A DNA stretch of 33,585 bases from an uncultured beta proteobacterium (GCA_903846025.1 CAIMZP010000007.1:1-33585), one strand, 5' to 3'. Shown: positions 18,487-27,267, numbered from the stretch's first letter. Numbers and translations: made by a program. The notes: generated by a model not told the origin, from the letters alone.

Positions 18487-20354
18487 TATTTAGACTCTTC
18501 TTTCCACCAATTTTGCATAATCCATGGCTCGGCGGAGTAGTACAAAGGCGGCTCAGGATATCGCATCTCTTTACGATACGCTACTCGGTGTGTAGGGTTG
18601 TACCACTGCGGAATCACATAGTAACTATTCCACAATACTCGGTCCAGCGCTCTGGTAGCAGCACGCAATTCTTCACGGTTCTTCGCTTTTGTTACCTCAT
18701 TAATTAAAGCATCTACTACAGGCGACTGAATGCCAATGACATTATCAGAACCCTTCTCTTTGGCGGCCTGACTACCAAAGCGATCCCACAATTCATTGCC
18801 TGGATTTTGTGAGTCTGGAAAACGTATAGTAGTCATGTCAAAGTCATACTCATTCATTCGCTTCTGATGCAAGGCAAAGTCACTCGTTCGAATATCGACC
18901 TCAATACCCAACTTCTCGAGATTACGCATATAGGCTGATATCACTCTCAAAAAGAATGGCCCATCCTCCACCATTTCAAAACGAAATGGCTCACCTTGCA
19001 TATTGCGTAGTGCCCCATCGCGATATTGCCACCCTGCCTGAGCTAATAAGTCTCGAGCTTTCTTAAGATTTTTCCGCAAACTATTTGGGGGATTTGTCGA
19101 TGGGGCCGGAGACATAGGGTCAAAGACGGCATCTGGAACCCACTGAGGATATTGCGCTTTGAGTGGTTTAAGTAACTTCAACTCTGCGTCAGTTGGTTTG
19201 CGCGGGCCATCAAAGTTTGCACTAAGGTCGCTATTGGTGAAGTAACTATTAATCCGCCCATATTGATCGAAAAAAATTTGGCGATTGAGCCATTCAAAAT
19301 CCAATGCATAACCCAATGCCTCTCGAACGCGTGGATCGTGAAAAATTGGGCGACGCATATTCATGGCGAAACCCTGCATACCGGCGCCATTATGATTTAA
19401 AAAAGCCTTTTTGAGCAAAATACCATTATCAAATTTAGAGCCGACATATCCTTTAGCCCAAATCTTAGCGCGGTACTCGACTAAAGCATCGAACTCACCT
19501 GCTTTAAATGCTTCGAGACGAACGGCATCATCACTGTAGAGCTTGTACAAAATGCGATCAAAGTTATAAAAACCCACGCGCACATTTAACGGTTTACTTA
19601 GCTGATCAACCCAGTAATTAGGATTCTTTTTATAGACAATAGATTTGCCTGCTTTAAAAGACTCAATCAAATAAGGGCCACTACCAATAGGGGTTTCAAA
19701 AGCCAGATTTTCAAATGGAATCATCGAACCATTCGCAGCCTTGCCCCAGTTGCGGGAAAAAATAGGAAGTGTGCCCACCATGATGGGCAGCTCTGTGTTG
19801 CTATTCTTAAAATCAAAACGCACTTCACGCTCAGATAAAACCACGGCCTGCTTTACATCTGCAAAAGTTGTTTTATAGCGAGGGTGGGCTTTACCACTCA
19901 TTAAGACGTCAAAACTATATTTAACATCCGCAGCCAATACGGGAGTACCGTCAGAAAATTTGGCCTCAGGTCTAATCCTAAAAGTAGTGGACTTGTGGTC
20001 CGCGGCAACTTGAATATCTTCCGCAAGCAGGCCGTAAATGCTGGAAACCTCGTCAGCGCTCCCTTCAGCCAAGGATTCAAACATCAATTCAATTCCAGGC
20101 GCACTTACTCCACGCAGTGTAAAAGGATTGAATTTATCAAAACTGGTTCTTTGCCCTGGGTTGGGCAAAGTCAGCGTCCCACCCCTGGGGGCATTGGGAT
20201 TCACGTAGTCAAAGTAACTAAACCCGTCTGGGTATTTCGGTTTGCCATACTGGGCTATGCCCTGAGCAGCTTGCGTTTGATTGCCCAGCACCCCTGCAAT
20301 AAGAGTAAATAAGAAACTGAGGAAGATCTGACGGATGGGGGTGGGAGTAAACAT
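18486..20354 (-). CDS. yejA: Periplasmic substrate-binding protein YejA (family 5)
   Basis: This is an SBP family 5 receptor for an ABC importer; E. coli YejA serves oligopeptides, including microcin C uptake. A signal peptide (IRQIFLSFLFTLIAGVLGNQTQAA) is followed by YPDGFSYFDYVNPNAPRGGTL, the normal YejA beginning, then FVNP-like and RIRPEAKFSDGTPVLAADV blocks and FDFDMTTIRFPDS. The track starts at a TTG (20378), but that codon lies upstream of and next to a -10 element (TACAAT 20365-20370). The ATG at 20354 gives a sensible 622-residue precursor, so I chose it. It is the first gene of yejABEF and is divergent from fabI. The actual substrate cannot be read from sequence. Confidence 0.93.
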   Translation of the reverse strand: MFTPTPIRQIFLSFLFTLIAGVLGNQTQAAQGIAQYGKPKYPDGFSYFDYVNPNAPRGGTLTLPNPGQRTSFDKFNPFTLRGVSAPGIELMFESLAEGSADEVSSIYGLLAEDIQVAADHKSTTFRIRPEAKFSDGTPVLAADVKYSFDVLMSGKAHPRYKTTFADVKQAVVLSEREVRFDFKNSNTELPIMVGTLPIFSRNWGKAANGSMIPFENLAFETPIGSGPYLIESFKAGKSIVYKKNPNYWVDQLSKPLNVRVGFYNFDRILYKLYSDDAVRLEAFKAGEFDALVEYRAKIWAKGYVGSKFDNGILLKKAFLNHNGAGMQGFAMNMRRPIFHDPRVREALGYALDFEWLNRQIFFDQYGRINSYFTNSDLSANFDGPRKPTDAELKLLKPLKAQYPQWVPDAVFDPMSPAPSTNPPNSLRKNLKKARDLLAQAGWQYRDGALRNMQGEPFRFEMVEDGPFFLRVISAYMRNLEKLGIEVDIRTSDFALHQKRMNEYDFDMTTIRFPDSQNPGNELWDRFGSQAAKEKGSDNVIGIQSPVVDALINEVTKAKNREELRAATRALDRVLWNSYYVIPQWYNPTHRVAYRKEMRYPEPPLYYSAEPWIMQNWWKEESK

Positions 20355-20364
20355 ATATGCAACA

Positions 20365-20394
20365 ATTGTAGATAGCAAACTACATTTGAAGCAA
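20365..20394 (-). promoter_or_regulatory. Promoter of yejABEF
   Basis: The minus strand has TTGCTT (20389-20394), an 18-bp spacer and TACAAT (20365-20370). The ATG lies 10 bases past the -10, so the mRNA leader would be only about 3-4 bases. The site overlaps the fabI upstream region, so both genes share the same 50-base gap. Confidence 0.5.
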
Positions 20395-20404
20395 AGGACA
20401 CATT

Positions 20405-21187
20405 ATGGGCTTTCTCGCTGGCAAAAAAATTCTTATTACCGGCCTTCTTTCTAACCGCTCTATTGCCTATGGTATTGCTAAGGCATGCCATCGCGAAGGG
20501 GCAGAATTAGCCTTTACCTACGTGGGTGACCGCTTCAAAGACCGCATTGTCGATTTTGCTAAGGAATTTGCAACTGATCTCATTTTTGACTGCGATGTCA
20601 GCAGCGATGAGCAAATTGAGGCTCTTTTTAAAGATTTAGCTAAAACCTGGCCTCAGTTTGACGGATTTGTACATGCCATCGGCTTTGCCCCTCGCGAAGC
20701 TATTGCAGGCGACTTCTTGGACGGTTTGAGCCGTGAATCCTATCGTATTGCCCATGATATTTCCGCTTATAGCTTCCCTGCAATGGGTAAAGCAGCTTTG
20801 CCTATGCTCCGCCCCAATGCGGCATTGCTGACACTTACGTATTTGGGCTCAATGCGTACTGTGCCTCACTACAACACCATGGGTCTAGCAAAAGCCTCTT
20901 TAGAGGCCTCTGTGCGCTACCTCGCCAATTCATTAGGCCCTAAAGGTATTCGTGTAAATGCTATCTCTGCTGGGCCGATTAAGACTTTAGCCGCCTCCGG
21001 CATTAAAGACTTTGGCAAGATTTTAGGTGCCGTTGAGGCAGCCGCGCCAATGCGTCGCAATGTCACCATTGATGATGTAGGAAATGCAGCTTCATTCTTA
21101 CTTTCGGATTTGGCCAATGGTATTACTGCTGAGATCGTGTATGTCGACAATGGCTTTAGCCAAGTTGCAGGCGGAATGGGCGAGTAA
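20405..21187 (+). CDS. fabI: Enoyl-[acyl-carrier-protein] reductase FabI (NADH)
   Basis: FabI reduces trans-2-enoyl-ACP in the last step of type II fatty acid elongation. It is a 260-residue short-chain reductase. Numbering matches E. coli FabI exactly at the active site: Tyr146, Tyr156 and Lys163 (YNTMGLAK), with Gly93 and Met159 as in triclosan-sensitive enzymes. The nucleotide-binding region is [17 protein letters not shown]. The ribosome binding site AAAGGA lies 6 bases before the ATG. It is divergent from yejA and only 2 bases upstream of the chromate transporter gene, so the two are very likely co-transcribed. Confidence 0.97.
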   Translation: MGFLAGKKILITGLLSNRSIAYGIAKACHREGAELAFTYVGDRFKDRIVDFAKEFATDLIFDCDVSSDEQIEALFKDLAKTWPQFDGFVHAIGFAPREAIAGDFLDGLSRESYRIAHDISAYSFPAMGKAALPMLRPNAALLTLTYLGSMRTVPHYNTMGLAKASLEASVRYLANSLGPKGIRVNAISAGPIKTLAASGIKDFGKILGAVEAAAPMRRNVTIDDVGNAASFLLSDLANGITAEIVYVDNGFSQVAGGMGE

Positions 21188-21189
21188 GA

Positions 21190-22536
21190 TTGAGCGAGCC
21201 ACAACCTAGCCCAGTTTCACTGAAAGAAGCATTAAAGTTTTGGGCCAAGCTAGGTTTTATTAGTTTTGGTGGTCCTGCTGGCCAAATTTCAGTTCTGCAC
21301 CAAGAGTTAGTTGAAAAGCGTCGCTGGATTTCGGAGAGGCGCTTTTTGCACGCACTGAACTATTGCATGTTGCTACCAGGCCCTGAAGCCCAACAGTTAG
21401 TGACCTATATTGGCTGGTTGATGCACCGAAGTTGGGGTGGCATTCTTGCGGGCACCCTTTTTGTTCTGCCATCACTGTTCATTTTGATCGCTTTATCATG
21501 GGTCTACCTTACCTTTGGGCATGTACCTTGGATTGCGGCAATCTTTTTTGGCATCAAGCCTGCAGTCACCGCCATTGTTCTGCATGCGGCAGTTCGCATT
21601 GGCAAGCGCACGCTACATAATCAGCCCTTGCGCTGGATTGCAATTGGCTCGTTTTTGGCAATTTTTGTCCTCAATCTGGCTTTTCCTTTAATTGTTTTAG
21701 TGGCGGCGACCGTTGGCATTTGGGGCGGTAAACGCTATCCACAATATTTTCAACAAGCTGGGGCATCTGGCAAAAATGAGGCGAAGTCTTACGGTCCTGC
21801 ACTTATTGACGATCAAACGCCTAGCCCTGAGCATACTCAGTTCAAGTTGCATAAAACCCTAATGCATACAACGGTTGCCCTAGTTCTTTGGATTACGCCC
21901 ATTGCTGCCTTGATATTGGTCTTTGGGTGGCATACCCTCTACCCAGAAATTGCTTGGTTTTTTACCAAGGCCTCATTCCTGACTTTTGGTGGTGCTTATG
22001 CGGTATTGCCCTATGTTTATCAAGGGGCAGTAGATCAATTTCACTGGCTCAGTGCTGGACAAATGATGGATGGGCTTGCCTTAGGTGAGACTACACCTGG
22101 ACCACTCATTATGGTCGTAGCTTTTGTTGGTTATCTTGCAGGGCACATTCAGCATCTTATTGGCTATAGCAACCCATTTTGGTTTGGGGTGCTTGGGGCC
22201 TGCATAGCAACCTGGTTTACTTTTCTACCTTCATTCTTTTTCATTTTAGTTGGCGGCCCCCTCATTGAGTCGACGCATGGCAAGTTGAGCTTTACTGCAC
22301 CCTTGACTGCGATTAGTGCGGCAGTAGTTGGCGTCATCGCCAATCTTGGCCTATTTTTCGCTTATAACGTCTTCTTGCCTCATGGCTTAGGTGGATCGAT
22401 CTCTTGGATTTCTATCGTCATTAGCCTACTTGCAGGTCTAGCCCTGTTTAAGTTTCAAAAGGGCATTCTCCCGGTTTTAGCGGGATCCGCTCTAGCTGGT
22501 CTCCTATCGTATTTAGTAGGTAGTTTATTGATCTAA
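21190..22536 (+). CDS. chrA: Chromate transporter family protein (long-chain CHR, ChrA type)
   Basis: This is a 448-residue inner-membrane protein made of two homologous CHR domains. Each carries the family motifs: FGGPAGQI and LPGPEAQQ in the first half, FGGAYAVLPYV and TTPGPL in the second. About ten membrane helices are visible. ChrA exports chromate, but many family members have unknown substrates. The start is TTG at 21190, chosen because SLKEALKFWAKLGFISFGG is the family N-terminus and no ATG occurs before the first motif. It starts 2 bases after the fabI stop, so it depends on fabI transcription. No chrB regulator is nearby, which weakens a specific chromate-resistance role. Confidence 0.88.
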   Translation: MSEPQPSPVSLKEALKFWAKLGFISFGGPAGQISVLHQELVEKRRWISERRFLHALNYCMLLPGPEAQQLVTYIGWLMHRSWGGILAGTLFVLPSLFILIALSWVYLTFGHVPWIAAIFFGIKPAVTAIVLHAAVRIGKRTLHNQPLRWIAIGSFLAIFVLNLAFPLIVLVAATVGIWGGKRYPQYFQQAGASGKNEAKSYGPALIDDQTPSPEHTQFKLHKTLMHTTVALVLWITPIAALILVFGWHTLYPEIAWFFTKASFLTFGGAYAVLPYVYQGAVDQFHWLSAGQMMDGLALGETTPGPLIMVVAFVGYLAGHIQHLIGYSNPFWFGVLGACIATWFTFLPSFFFILVGGPLIESTHGKLSFTAPLTAISAAVVGVIANLGLFFAYNVFLPHGLGGSISWISIVISLLAGLALFKFQKGILPVLAGSALAGLLSYLVGSLLI

Positions 22537-22567
22537 TAGATCGGCGTTTTTTACTGAAATTGGCATA

Positions 22568-23452
22568 ATGGGGCTTATGCGAATTGAACCTCAAACTATT
22601 TCCCATCTCCAGGAATGGGCTGGGAAAACAGAGTCTACTAAAGACACTGTCACAGTCGCTCCCGTGCGCGCACTCTCAGCAACCTTAGATCATCTGGATC
22701 CCGACCCCATTAAGGGAGATTTTTTGCCAGAACTTTGGCATTGGCTCTACTTCTTGCCACATGCGCGTCAATCAGAAATTGGTCCAGATGGGCATCCTAA
22801 GCGAGGTGGATTTATGCCACCAGTCCCCTTGCCACGTAGGATGTGGGCTGGAAGTCGCCTTCAATGGCTTGCCCCATTAACCGTAGGCGAAGACATTGAG
22901 CGAGTTTCCACAATCCAATCGGTTACTCATAAATCAGGCCGAAGTGGTGATCTGATTTTTGTTTTAGTTAAACATGAGATCTCCAATCAGAATGGATTGG
23001 CTTTAATTGAAGAGCATGACATTGTTTATCGCGATGTTGCGGGTGCTAACGATAAGCCGGTAGCCCCAACGCCAGCACCCACAAATGCTACATGGTCTAA
23101 AACAATTACGCCTGATGATGTTTTACTATTTCGCTACTCTGCCCTCACGTTTAACGGTCATCGAATTCACTACGATCGAAAATATGTGACAGAGGTGGAG
23201 GGCTACCCAGGTTTAATTGTTCACGGCCCTTTGATTGCTACCTTATTAGTAGATTTAGTGCGTCAAAGCATTCCCGCTTGTAAATTAAAGCGTTTTGAAT
23301 TTCGCGCCATTCGCCCCGCCTTTGATATTCATCCACTGAAGGTCTGTGCAAAACCCGATCTTGAAAATGATCCCTCCGGAAAAACGATTTTGATTTGGGC
23401 GCAAGATCATGAAGGCTGGTTAACCATGCAAGCTACTGCTGTATTAGCCTAG
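22568..23452 (+). CDS. MaoC-like/FAS1-type acyl-CoA hydratase (itaconyl-CoA or mesaconyl-C4-CoA hydratase type)
   Basis: This 294-residue protein resembles the double hot-dog hydratases that act on mesaconyl-C4-CoA or itaconyl-CoA. The N-terminal hot-dog has ELWHWLYFLPHARQSEIGPDG and FMPPVPLPRRMWAGSRL. The C-terminal half has FRYSALTFNGHRIHYDRKYV and EGYPGLIVHGPL. In this subfamily TFNGHRIHYD takes the place of the classical hydratase-2 TGDxNPIH motif. ATG 22568 or ATG 22577 may start it; the second lies 7 bases after a CATAAT -10-like box, and neither has a clear ribosome binding site. It is 1 base from the MmgE/PrpD gene. The combination with a CitE-type lyase supports a hydration step before C-C cleavage; the exact substrate is inferred. 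Confidence 0.82.
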   Translation: MGLMRIEPQTISHLQEWAGKTESTKDTVTVAPVRALSATLDHLDPDPIKGDFLPELWHWLYFLPHARQSEIGPDGHPKRGGFMPPVPLPRRMWAGSRLQWLAPLTVGEDIERVSTIQSVTHKSGRSGDLIFVLVKHEISNQNGLALIEEHDIVYRDVAGANDKPVAPTPAPTNATWSKTITPDDVLLFRYSALTFNGHRIHYDRKYVTEVEGYPGLIVHGPLIATLLVDLVRQSIPACKLKRFEFRAIRPAFDIHPLKVCAKPDLENDPSGKTILIWAQDHEGWLTMQATAVLA

Positions 23453-23453
23453 T

Positions 23454-24824
23454 ATGCCCACACCCCATTTATCCCAAAAATTAGCCAGCTTTGCCGCGCA
23501 ACTACAAATTAGTGATGTGCCGCAAAAGGTAATTCATCGCGCAGAAGATTTATTGGTGGATTGGTTTGGTTCCGCCATCGCTGGTAAAGGATCCCGTCCT
23601 GTAGAAATCATTACTCACTTTGCACAGCAGATGGGCGGCTTCTCTCATTCGCATGCGGGTCCTTCTGAGCTACTAATGAGTCGCACCAGTTCCAGCCCTT
23701 TTTTGGCTGCGCTAGGCAATGCCGCTGCCTCCCATGTCGCCGAACAAGATGATGTTCACAATGGCTCCGTATTTCATCCAGCTACCGTTGTTTTTCCTGC
23801 AGCGCTAGCGACGGCTCAAGCTATTGGCGCCTCTGGTGAAGAGCTACTCACCGCAGCTATTGCAGGCTACGAAGTCGGCATTCGCGTTGGAGAATTCTTA
23901 GGCCGCTCGCATTACAGAACATTTCATACAACTGGAACTGCAGGCACACTTGCGGCGGCAGCTGCAGTAGGTCACCTATTAAAGCTAAACCCCGAGCAAA
24001 TGTTGCATGCCTTTGGTTCAGCAGGGACCCAATCAGCCGGTCTTTGGGAATTTTTACGTGACGGGGCTGATTCCAAACAATTGCACACTGCACATGCATC
24101 TGCTGCTGGCTTAATGTCTGCCTACTTGGCCCAGTCTGGATTTACCGGTGCGCGACATATCTTGGAAGGCAAGCAAGGGTTGGCTGCTGGTATGTCAACG
24201 GATGCGGATCTGAGCAAGCTCACTGACAACTTGGGGGTTCGCTGGGCTATTGCTGAAACCAGCTTTAAATTCCATGCCTCTTGTAGGCATACTCACCCTG
24301 CTGCAGATGCGCTATTGCAGGTCATGCTATCGCACAACCTTGCGCCTAGCGACATCAGTAAAGTGGAAACTTTAGTGCACCAAGGGGCCATTGATGTTTT
24401 GGGTCCGATAACAAACCCGATTACCGTCCATCAATCAAAGTTTTCGATGGGAACTGTTTTGGCTTTAATTGCCCATTATCAATTTGCAGGCCTGCAAGAA
24501 TTTTCAGAGCACTTTCATGATGAAGCGATTTGTAATTTTCGTGATCGGGTCATCATGATTTTAGATCCTGAAGTCGATAGCGCCTATCCGCAACGATGGA
24601 TCGGTAAAGTTAAAGTGTATTTACACGACGGTTCCATTTTAGAGGGGCGAGTAAATGAACCCAAAGGGGATCCGGGCAATACTTTAAGTCGTACAGAAAT
24701 TACCGATAAAGCTCTGCGTCTTGCCGCTTTTAGTGGTGGCGCATCACCCAGCGAAATGAATACAGTGCTTAAGCTCTTGTGGAATATTCGTAAACAGCCC
24801 AAGATAGGCTTCTTGCTGACCTAG
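23454..24824 (+). CDS. MmgE/PrpD family protein
   Basis: This is a 456-residue member of the 2-methylcitrate dehydratase / cis-aconitate decarboxylase / iminodisuccinate epimerase fold. Family blocks are VDWFGSAIAG, AEQDDVHNGSVFHPATVVFPAALA, AAIAGYEVGIRVGEFLG, FHTTGTAGTLAAAAA and the C-terminal FKFHASCRHTHPAADAL. MmgE/PrpD members with unknown specific reactions occur in itaconate-degradation operons of Pseudomonas. The ATG follows the hydratase stop by one base with no ribosome binding site, so coupling is likely. A dehydration, epimerisation or decarboxylation step on a C5/C6 tricarboxylic or dicarboxylic acid is possible. Sequence alone does not choose among these. Confidence 0.88.
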   Translation: MPTPHLSQKLASFAAQLQISDVPQKVIHRAEDLLVDWFGSAIAGKGSRPVEIITHFAQQMGGFSHSHAGPSELLMSRTSSSPFLAALGNAAASHVAEQDDVHNGSVFHPATVVFPAALATAQAIGASGEELLTAAIAGYEVGIRVGEFLGRSHYRTFHTTGTAGTLAAAAAVGHLLKLNPEQMLHAFGSAGTQSAGLWEFLRDGADSKQLHTAHASAAGLMSAYLAQSGFTGARHILEGKQGLAAGMSTDADLSKLTDNLGVRWAIAETSFKFHASCRHTHPAADALLQVMLSHNLAPSDISKVETLVHQGAIDVLGPITNPITVHQSKFSMGTVLALIAHYQFAGLQEFSEHFHDEAICNFRDRVIMILDPEVDSAYPQRWIGKVKVYLHDGSILEGRVNEPKGDPGNTLSRTEITDKALRLAAFSGGASPSEMNTVLKLLWNIRKQPKIGFLLT

Positions 24825-24864
24825 CTTATCTTATCTATTATTCATCAACCCCCACCCTCTTTTT

Positions 24865-25710
24865 ATGAATCCACTTGATACCCCTCTTGGCTTTAGCTGT
24901 AACTTTTTATTTGTACCTGGCACACGTCCTGAACGCTTTTTGAAAGCCTTAAATAGTGGAGCAGATGCAGTAGTTTTGGATTTGGAGGACGCCGTCGCCG
25001 ATGGCGATAAGGAGAAAGCCCGTGACTCGATTCGAGCAGCATGGCCTACCTTTTCAACAGAAGAAAAAAAACGTTTAGTGATTCGATCCAATTCACCGGG
25101 CAGCCGTTACTACGCTGCCGATCTGATTTTGGCTCAAGAGTTACATATTGCCTGTTTACTAATTCCAAAAAGTGAATCACTTGATCAAATTAATGGTGCG
25201 GCACTAATACTACCCAATACCGCAATTATTCCGATGATTGAAACCGCTATCGGCCTTGATCACCTCAACGATATTGCCAATTCGCAACAAGTATTACGTC
25301 TAGCCTTAGGTAATCTCGATCTTCAGGCAGATCTGGGAATGGTTTGCGATATACAAGAATCCGAATTACAAATGGCTCGCTATCAAATTGTCTTGGCTTC
25401 ACGAGTTGCAAAGATTTCTCCTCCAATAGATGGGGTTACTCCATCCACAGATGATATTGAGCGCATTACTAGTGATGCTCAGCGGGCTAGACGAATGGGT
25501 TTTGGTGGCAAGCTTTGCATCCATCCAAAACAAATCCCTTTGGTCAAAATGGCTTTTATGCCCACCACCGAAGAGATTGCGTGGGCCAACAGAGTGATTG
25601 AGGCAGACCAATCATCCAAAGGTGGCGCCGTACAATTAGATGGCCGCATGATCGATCGCCCCGTCGTCCTTCTCGCGCGAAGAATTTTGGCGATTAGTGG
25701 TAAACACTAG
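24865..25710 (+). CDS. HpcH/HpaI–CitE family lyase (citramalyl-CoA or malyl-CoA lyase type)
   Basis: This is a 281-residue TIM-barrel C-C lyase of the CitE group. The N-terminal LFVPGTRPERFLKAL and DAVVLDLEDAVADGDKEKAR carry the Mg2+/CoA-binding family motifs. PMIETAIGLDHL, LALGNLDLQADLGM and GGKLCIHPKQI are further blocks. CitE-group enzymes cleave citryl-, malyl- or (S)-citramalyl-CoA. In context with the hydratase, citramalyl-CoA cleavage to acetyl-CoA and pyruvate is the best guess. No citrate-lyase alpha or gamma subunit is present, so a true citrate lyase beta role is unlikely. The gap to the previous gene is 40 bases and no ribosome binding site is evident. Confidence 0.87.
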   Translation: MNPLDTPLGFSCNFLFVPGTRPERFLKALNSGADAVVLDLEDAVADGDKEKARDSIRAAWPTFSTEEKKRLVIRSNSPGSRYYAADLILAQELHIACLLIPKSESLDQINGAALILPNTAIIPMIETAIGLDHLNDIANSQQVLRLALGNLDLQADLGMVCDIQESELQMARYQIVLASRVAKISPPIDGVTPSTDDIERITSDAQRARRMGFGGKLCIHPKQIPLVKMAFMPTTEEIAWANRVIEADQSSKGGAVQLDGRMIDRPVVLLARRILAISGKH

Positions 25711-25764
25711 CAAAGATTTTTCTTAAGGCTGGCAAAATTAGCAAGCATAAAAAAGGAGATATTT

Positions 25765-26757
25765 ATGAAAATTAAAAGAAATTGGCTCATACCAATCGTA
25801 GCAATTGTTAGCGTTCAGTGTTTGTTTGCCAGTAGCATTGCCTTAGCCCAAAAAGATTGGCCAACACGGTCTATTTCACTAGTAGTTCCCTTTGCGGCCG
25901 GCGGCCCAACTGACACTATTGCGCGCCTGATCGCTGTACCTATGGGCCAAGCTTTGGGGCAAACAGTGATAGTAGATAACGTCCCAGGTGCAGGTGGCAC
26001 AATTGCCTCCACTAAAGTGGCTCGAGCTACTCCCGATGGTTACACCATCTACATTCATCATATGGGTATGGCGACAGCCAATGCACTGTATGACAAGCTA
26101 CCCTACGATCCATTGACGAGCTTTGAATACATTGGCCAAGTAGCAGATGTGCCCATGGTATTGCTCGGTAAAAAAGATTTGCCAGCCAATAACTTTAAGG
26201 AACTTGAGGCCTACATCAAGGCAAATGGCTCGAAGGTAACCATGGCTAACGCAGGTCCAGGGGCTGTTTCTCAGTTATGTGGACTGCTCTTTCAAAGTCG
26301 CTTAGGAATCAAGCTCACCAACATTCCCTACAAAGGAACTGGTCCCGCATTAACAGATTTGTTAGGCGGTCAGGTTGATCTTTTATGCGATCAAACTACC
26401 CAAACGATTCCTTATATTAAGGATGGTCGCGTCAAGGTATTTGGTACCACCACCATGAAGCGTTTACCAGCCATTCCCAATGTACCCACTCTGAATGAAC
26501 AAGGTCTCAAAGGTTTTGAAGTCAAGGTATGGCACGGAGTGTATGCTCCAAAAGGTACGCCACAACCAGTCTTAGATAAACTCAATGCCGCCCTCAAGAA
26601 GGCATTGAACTCACCTGATGTGAGAAAGCGCTTAGAAGATGCCAACATTGATATTGTGCCGATGGAAAAAGTATCCGCTCAAGGCCTCAAATCACACCTA
26701 GAAAGTGAAATCAATATTTGGGGTCCAGTGATTCGTAAGTCGAATATTTCGGACTAA
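25765..26757 (+). CDS. Bug/TctC-family periplasmic tripartite-tricarboxylate receptor
   Basis: This is an extracytoplasmic solute receptor, 330 residues. A signal peptide (MKIKRNWLIPIVAIVSVQCL, cleavage near ALA-Q at 28) precedes DWPTRSISLVVPFAAGGPTDTIARLIA, the usual Bug start. GQTVIVDNVPGAGGTIA, PYKGTGPALTDLLGGQVDLLCD and VWHGVYAPKGTP follow. Bug proteins bind small carboxylates for TctAB carriers or for sensing. No tctA or tctB is in the window, which is common for orphan Bug receptors in Burkholderiales. A strong ribosome binding site AAGGAG lies 7 bases before the ATG, suggesting high independent translation. The catabolic genes upstream hint at a C4-C6 carboxylate ligand. Confidence 0.93.
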   Translation: MKIKRNWLIPIVAIVSVQCLFASSIALAQKDWPTRSISLVVPFAAGGPTDTIARLIAVPMGQALGQTVIVDNVPGAGGTIASTKVARATPDGYTIYIHHMGMATANALYDKLPYDPLTSFEYIGQVADVPMVLLGKKDLPANNFKELEAYIKANGSKVTMANAGPGAVSQLCGLLFQSRLGIKLTNIPYKGTGPALTDLLGGQVDLLCDQTTQTIPYIKDGRVKVFGTTTMKRLPAIPNVPTLNEQGLKGFEVKVWHGVYAPKGTPQPVLDKLNAALKKALNSPDVRKRLEDANIDIVPMEKVSAQGLKSHLESEINIWGPVIRKSNISD

Positions 26758-26764
26758 TTAAGCA

Positions 26765-26778
26765 TTAATGATCATTAA
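26765..26778. repeat. 14-bp perfect palindrome
   Basis: TTAATGATCATTAA equals its own reverse complement. It sits between the Bug gene stop and the terminator stem, touching its A tract. It could be an operator, an extension of the terminator fold or chance in AT-rich DNA. Confidence 0.5.
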
Positions 26779-26819
26779 AAAGCCAGCTAAATGGACTAAC
26801 CCCCAAAAGCTGGCTTTTT
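26777..26819. terminator. Bidirectional terminator between convergent Bug and Rap1a-like genes
   Basis: AAAA-AGCCAGCT at 26777-26788 pairs with AGCTGGCT-TTTT at 26808-26819 across a 19-base loop. The stem is 8 bp GC-containing plus A/T flanks. It has T tracts on both strands, fitting two convergent transcription units. Confidence 0.88.
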
Positions 26820-26867
26820 AGTTTCCTCACGAATCAATAAAGCATTCTAAGGGTTGCTTTCTGTAAA

Positions 26868-27245
26868 TTATTTACAGGGATATTGCTGCGCAAGGAAGCG
26901 GATTAATGTTTTAGCTGCACGCTCTTGATTAAATTGTGGATGAATTTGGTTCCATAATAAAAACTGCTCGAGTATCGCTTCGCGAGTACCGCTCTGCTCT
27001 GGAAAGCAAATGCTGGGTTTTGTATTGAGATTTTTATTTGCTAAATACGATTGGTATACGCCTTCACCAAATCCAAAGCAAAAGTTTTGCGCATCAATAT
27101 CGTTAGTATTTTTACAAAGCGACACCAAAGCAGCTGTAGATGCATCGCTAGTGTTGAGCACTGTTTGTGCAAATGCACTTTGCAACGATGCAATCGCAAT
27201 AACAACAAGTAATATCACTCTCAAGGTATTTTTAAATATAGTCAT
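26868..27245 (-). CDS. Small secreted Rap1a/Tai-like protein
   Basis: This is a 125-residue precursor with a signal peptide (VILLVVIAIASLQSAFA, then Q). The mature part has four cysteines arranged LC...NFCFGFGEGVYQSY...SICFP...QYPCK and a C-terminal helix pair ending FLAQQYPCK. This spacing resembles the Rap1a/Tai fold, small periplasmic proteins first described as immunity proteins for type VI amidase effectors. No type VI gene or amidase effector is in the window, so an immunity role is unproven and many family members have other or unknown roles. It lies 22 bases after the DUF3300 gene on the same strand; the ribosome binding site is weak (AGAG just before CTATG). It is the final gene of its unit, before the bidirectional terminator. 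Confidence 0.7.
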   Translation of the reverse strand: MTIFKNTLRVILLVVIAIASLQSAFAQTVLNTSDASTAALVSLCKNTNDIDAQNFCFGFGEGVYQSYLANKNLNTKPSICFPEQSGTREAILEQFLLWNQIHPQFNQERAAKTLIRFLAQQYPCK

Positions 27246-27267
27246 AGCTCTATTTTCTTAATATGAA

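Noticed and set aside
20255-20491. 78-residue minus-strand ORF across the yejA/fabI start region
   Set aside because: It overlaps both real starts and the shared promoter region and shows no family features.
22527-22552. GATC-taata-GATC then TTTTTT after the chromate transporter gene, as a terminator
   Set aside because: The stem is only about 4 bp and GGCG separates it from the T run; it is too weak to claim.
26868-27245. Confirmed type VI immunity gene
   Set aside because: Only the fold-like cysteine pattern supports it; no effector or secretion gene is nearby, so the immunity function is not called.
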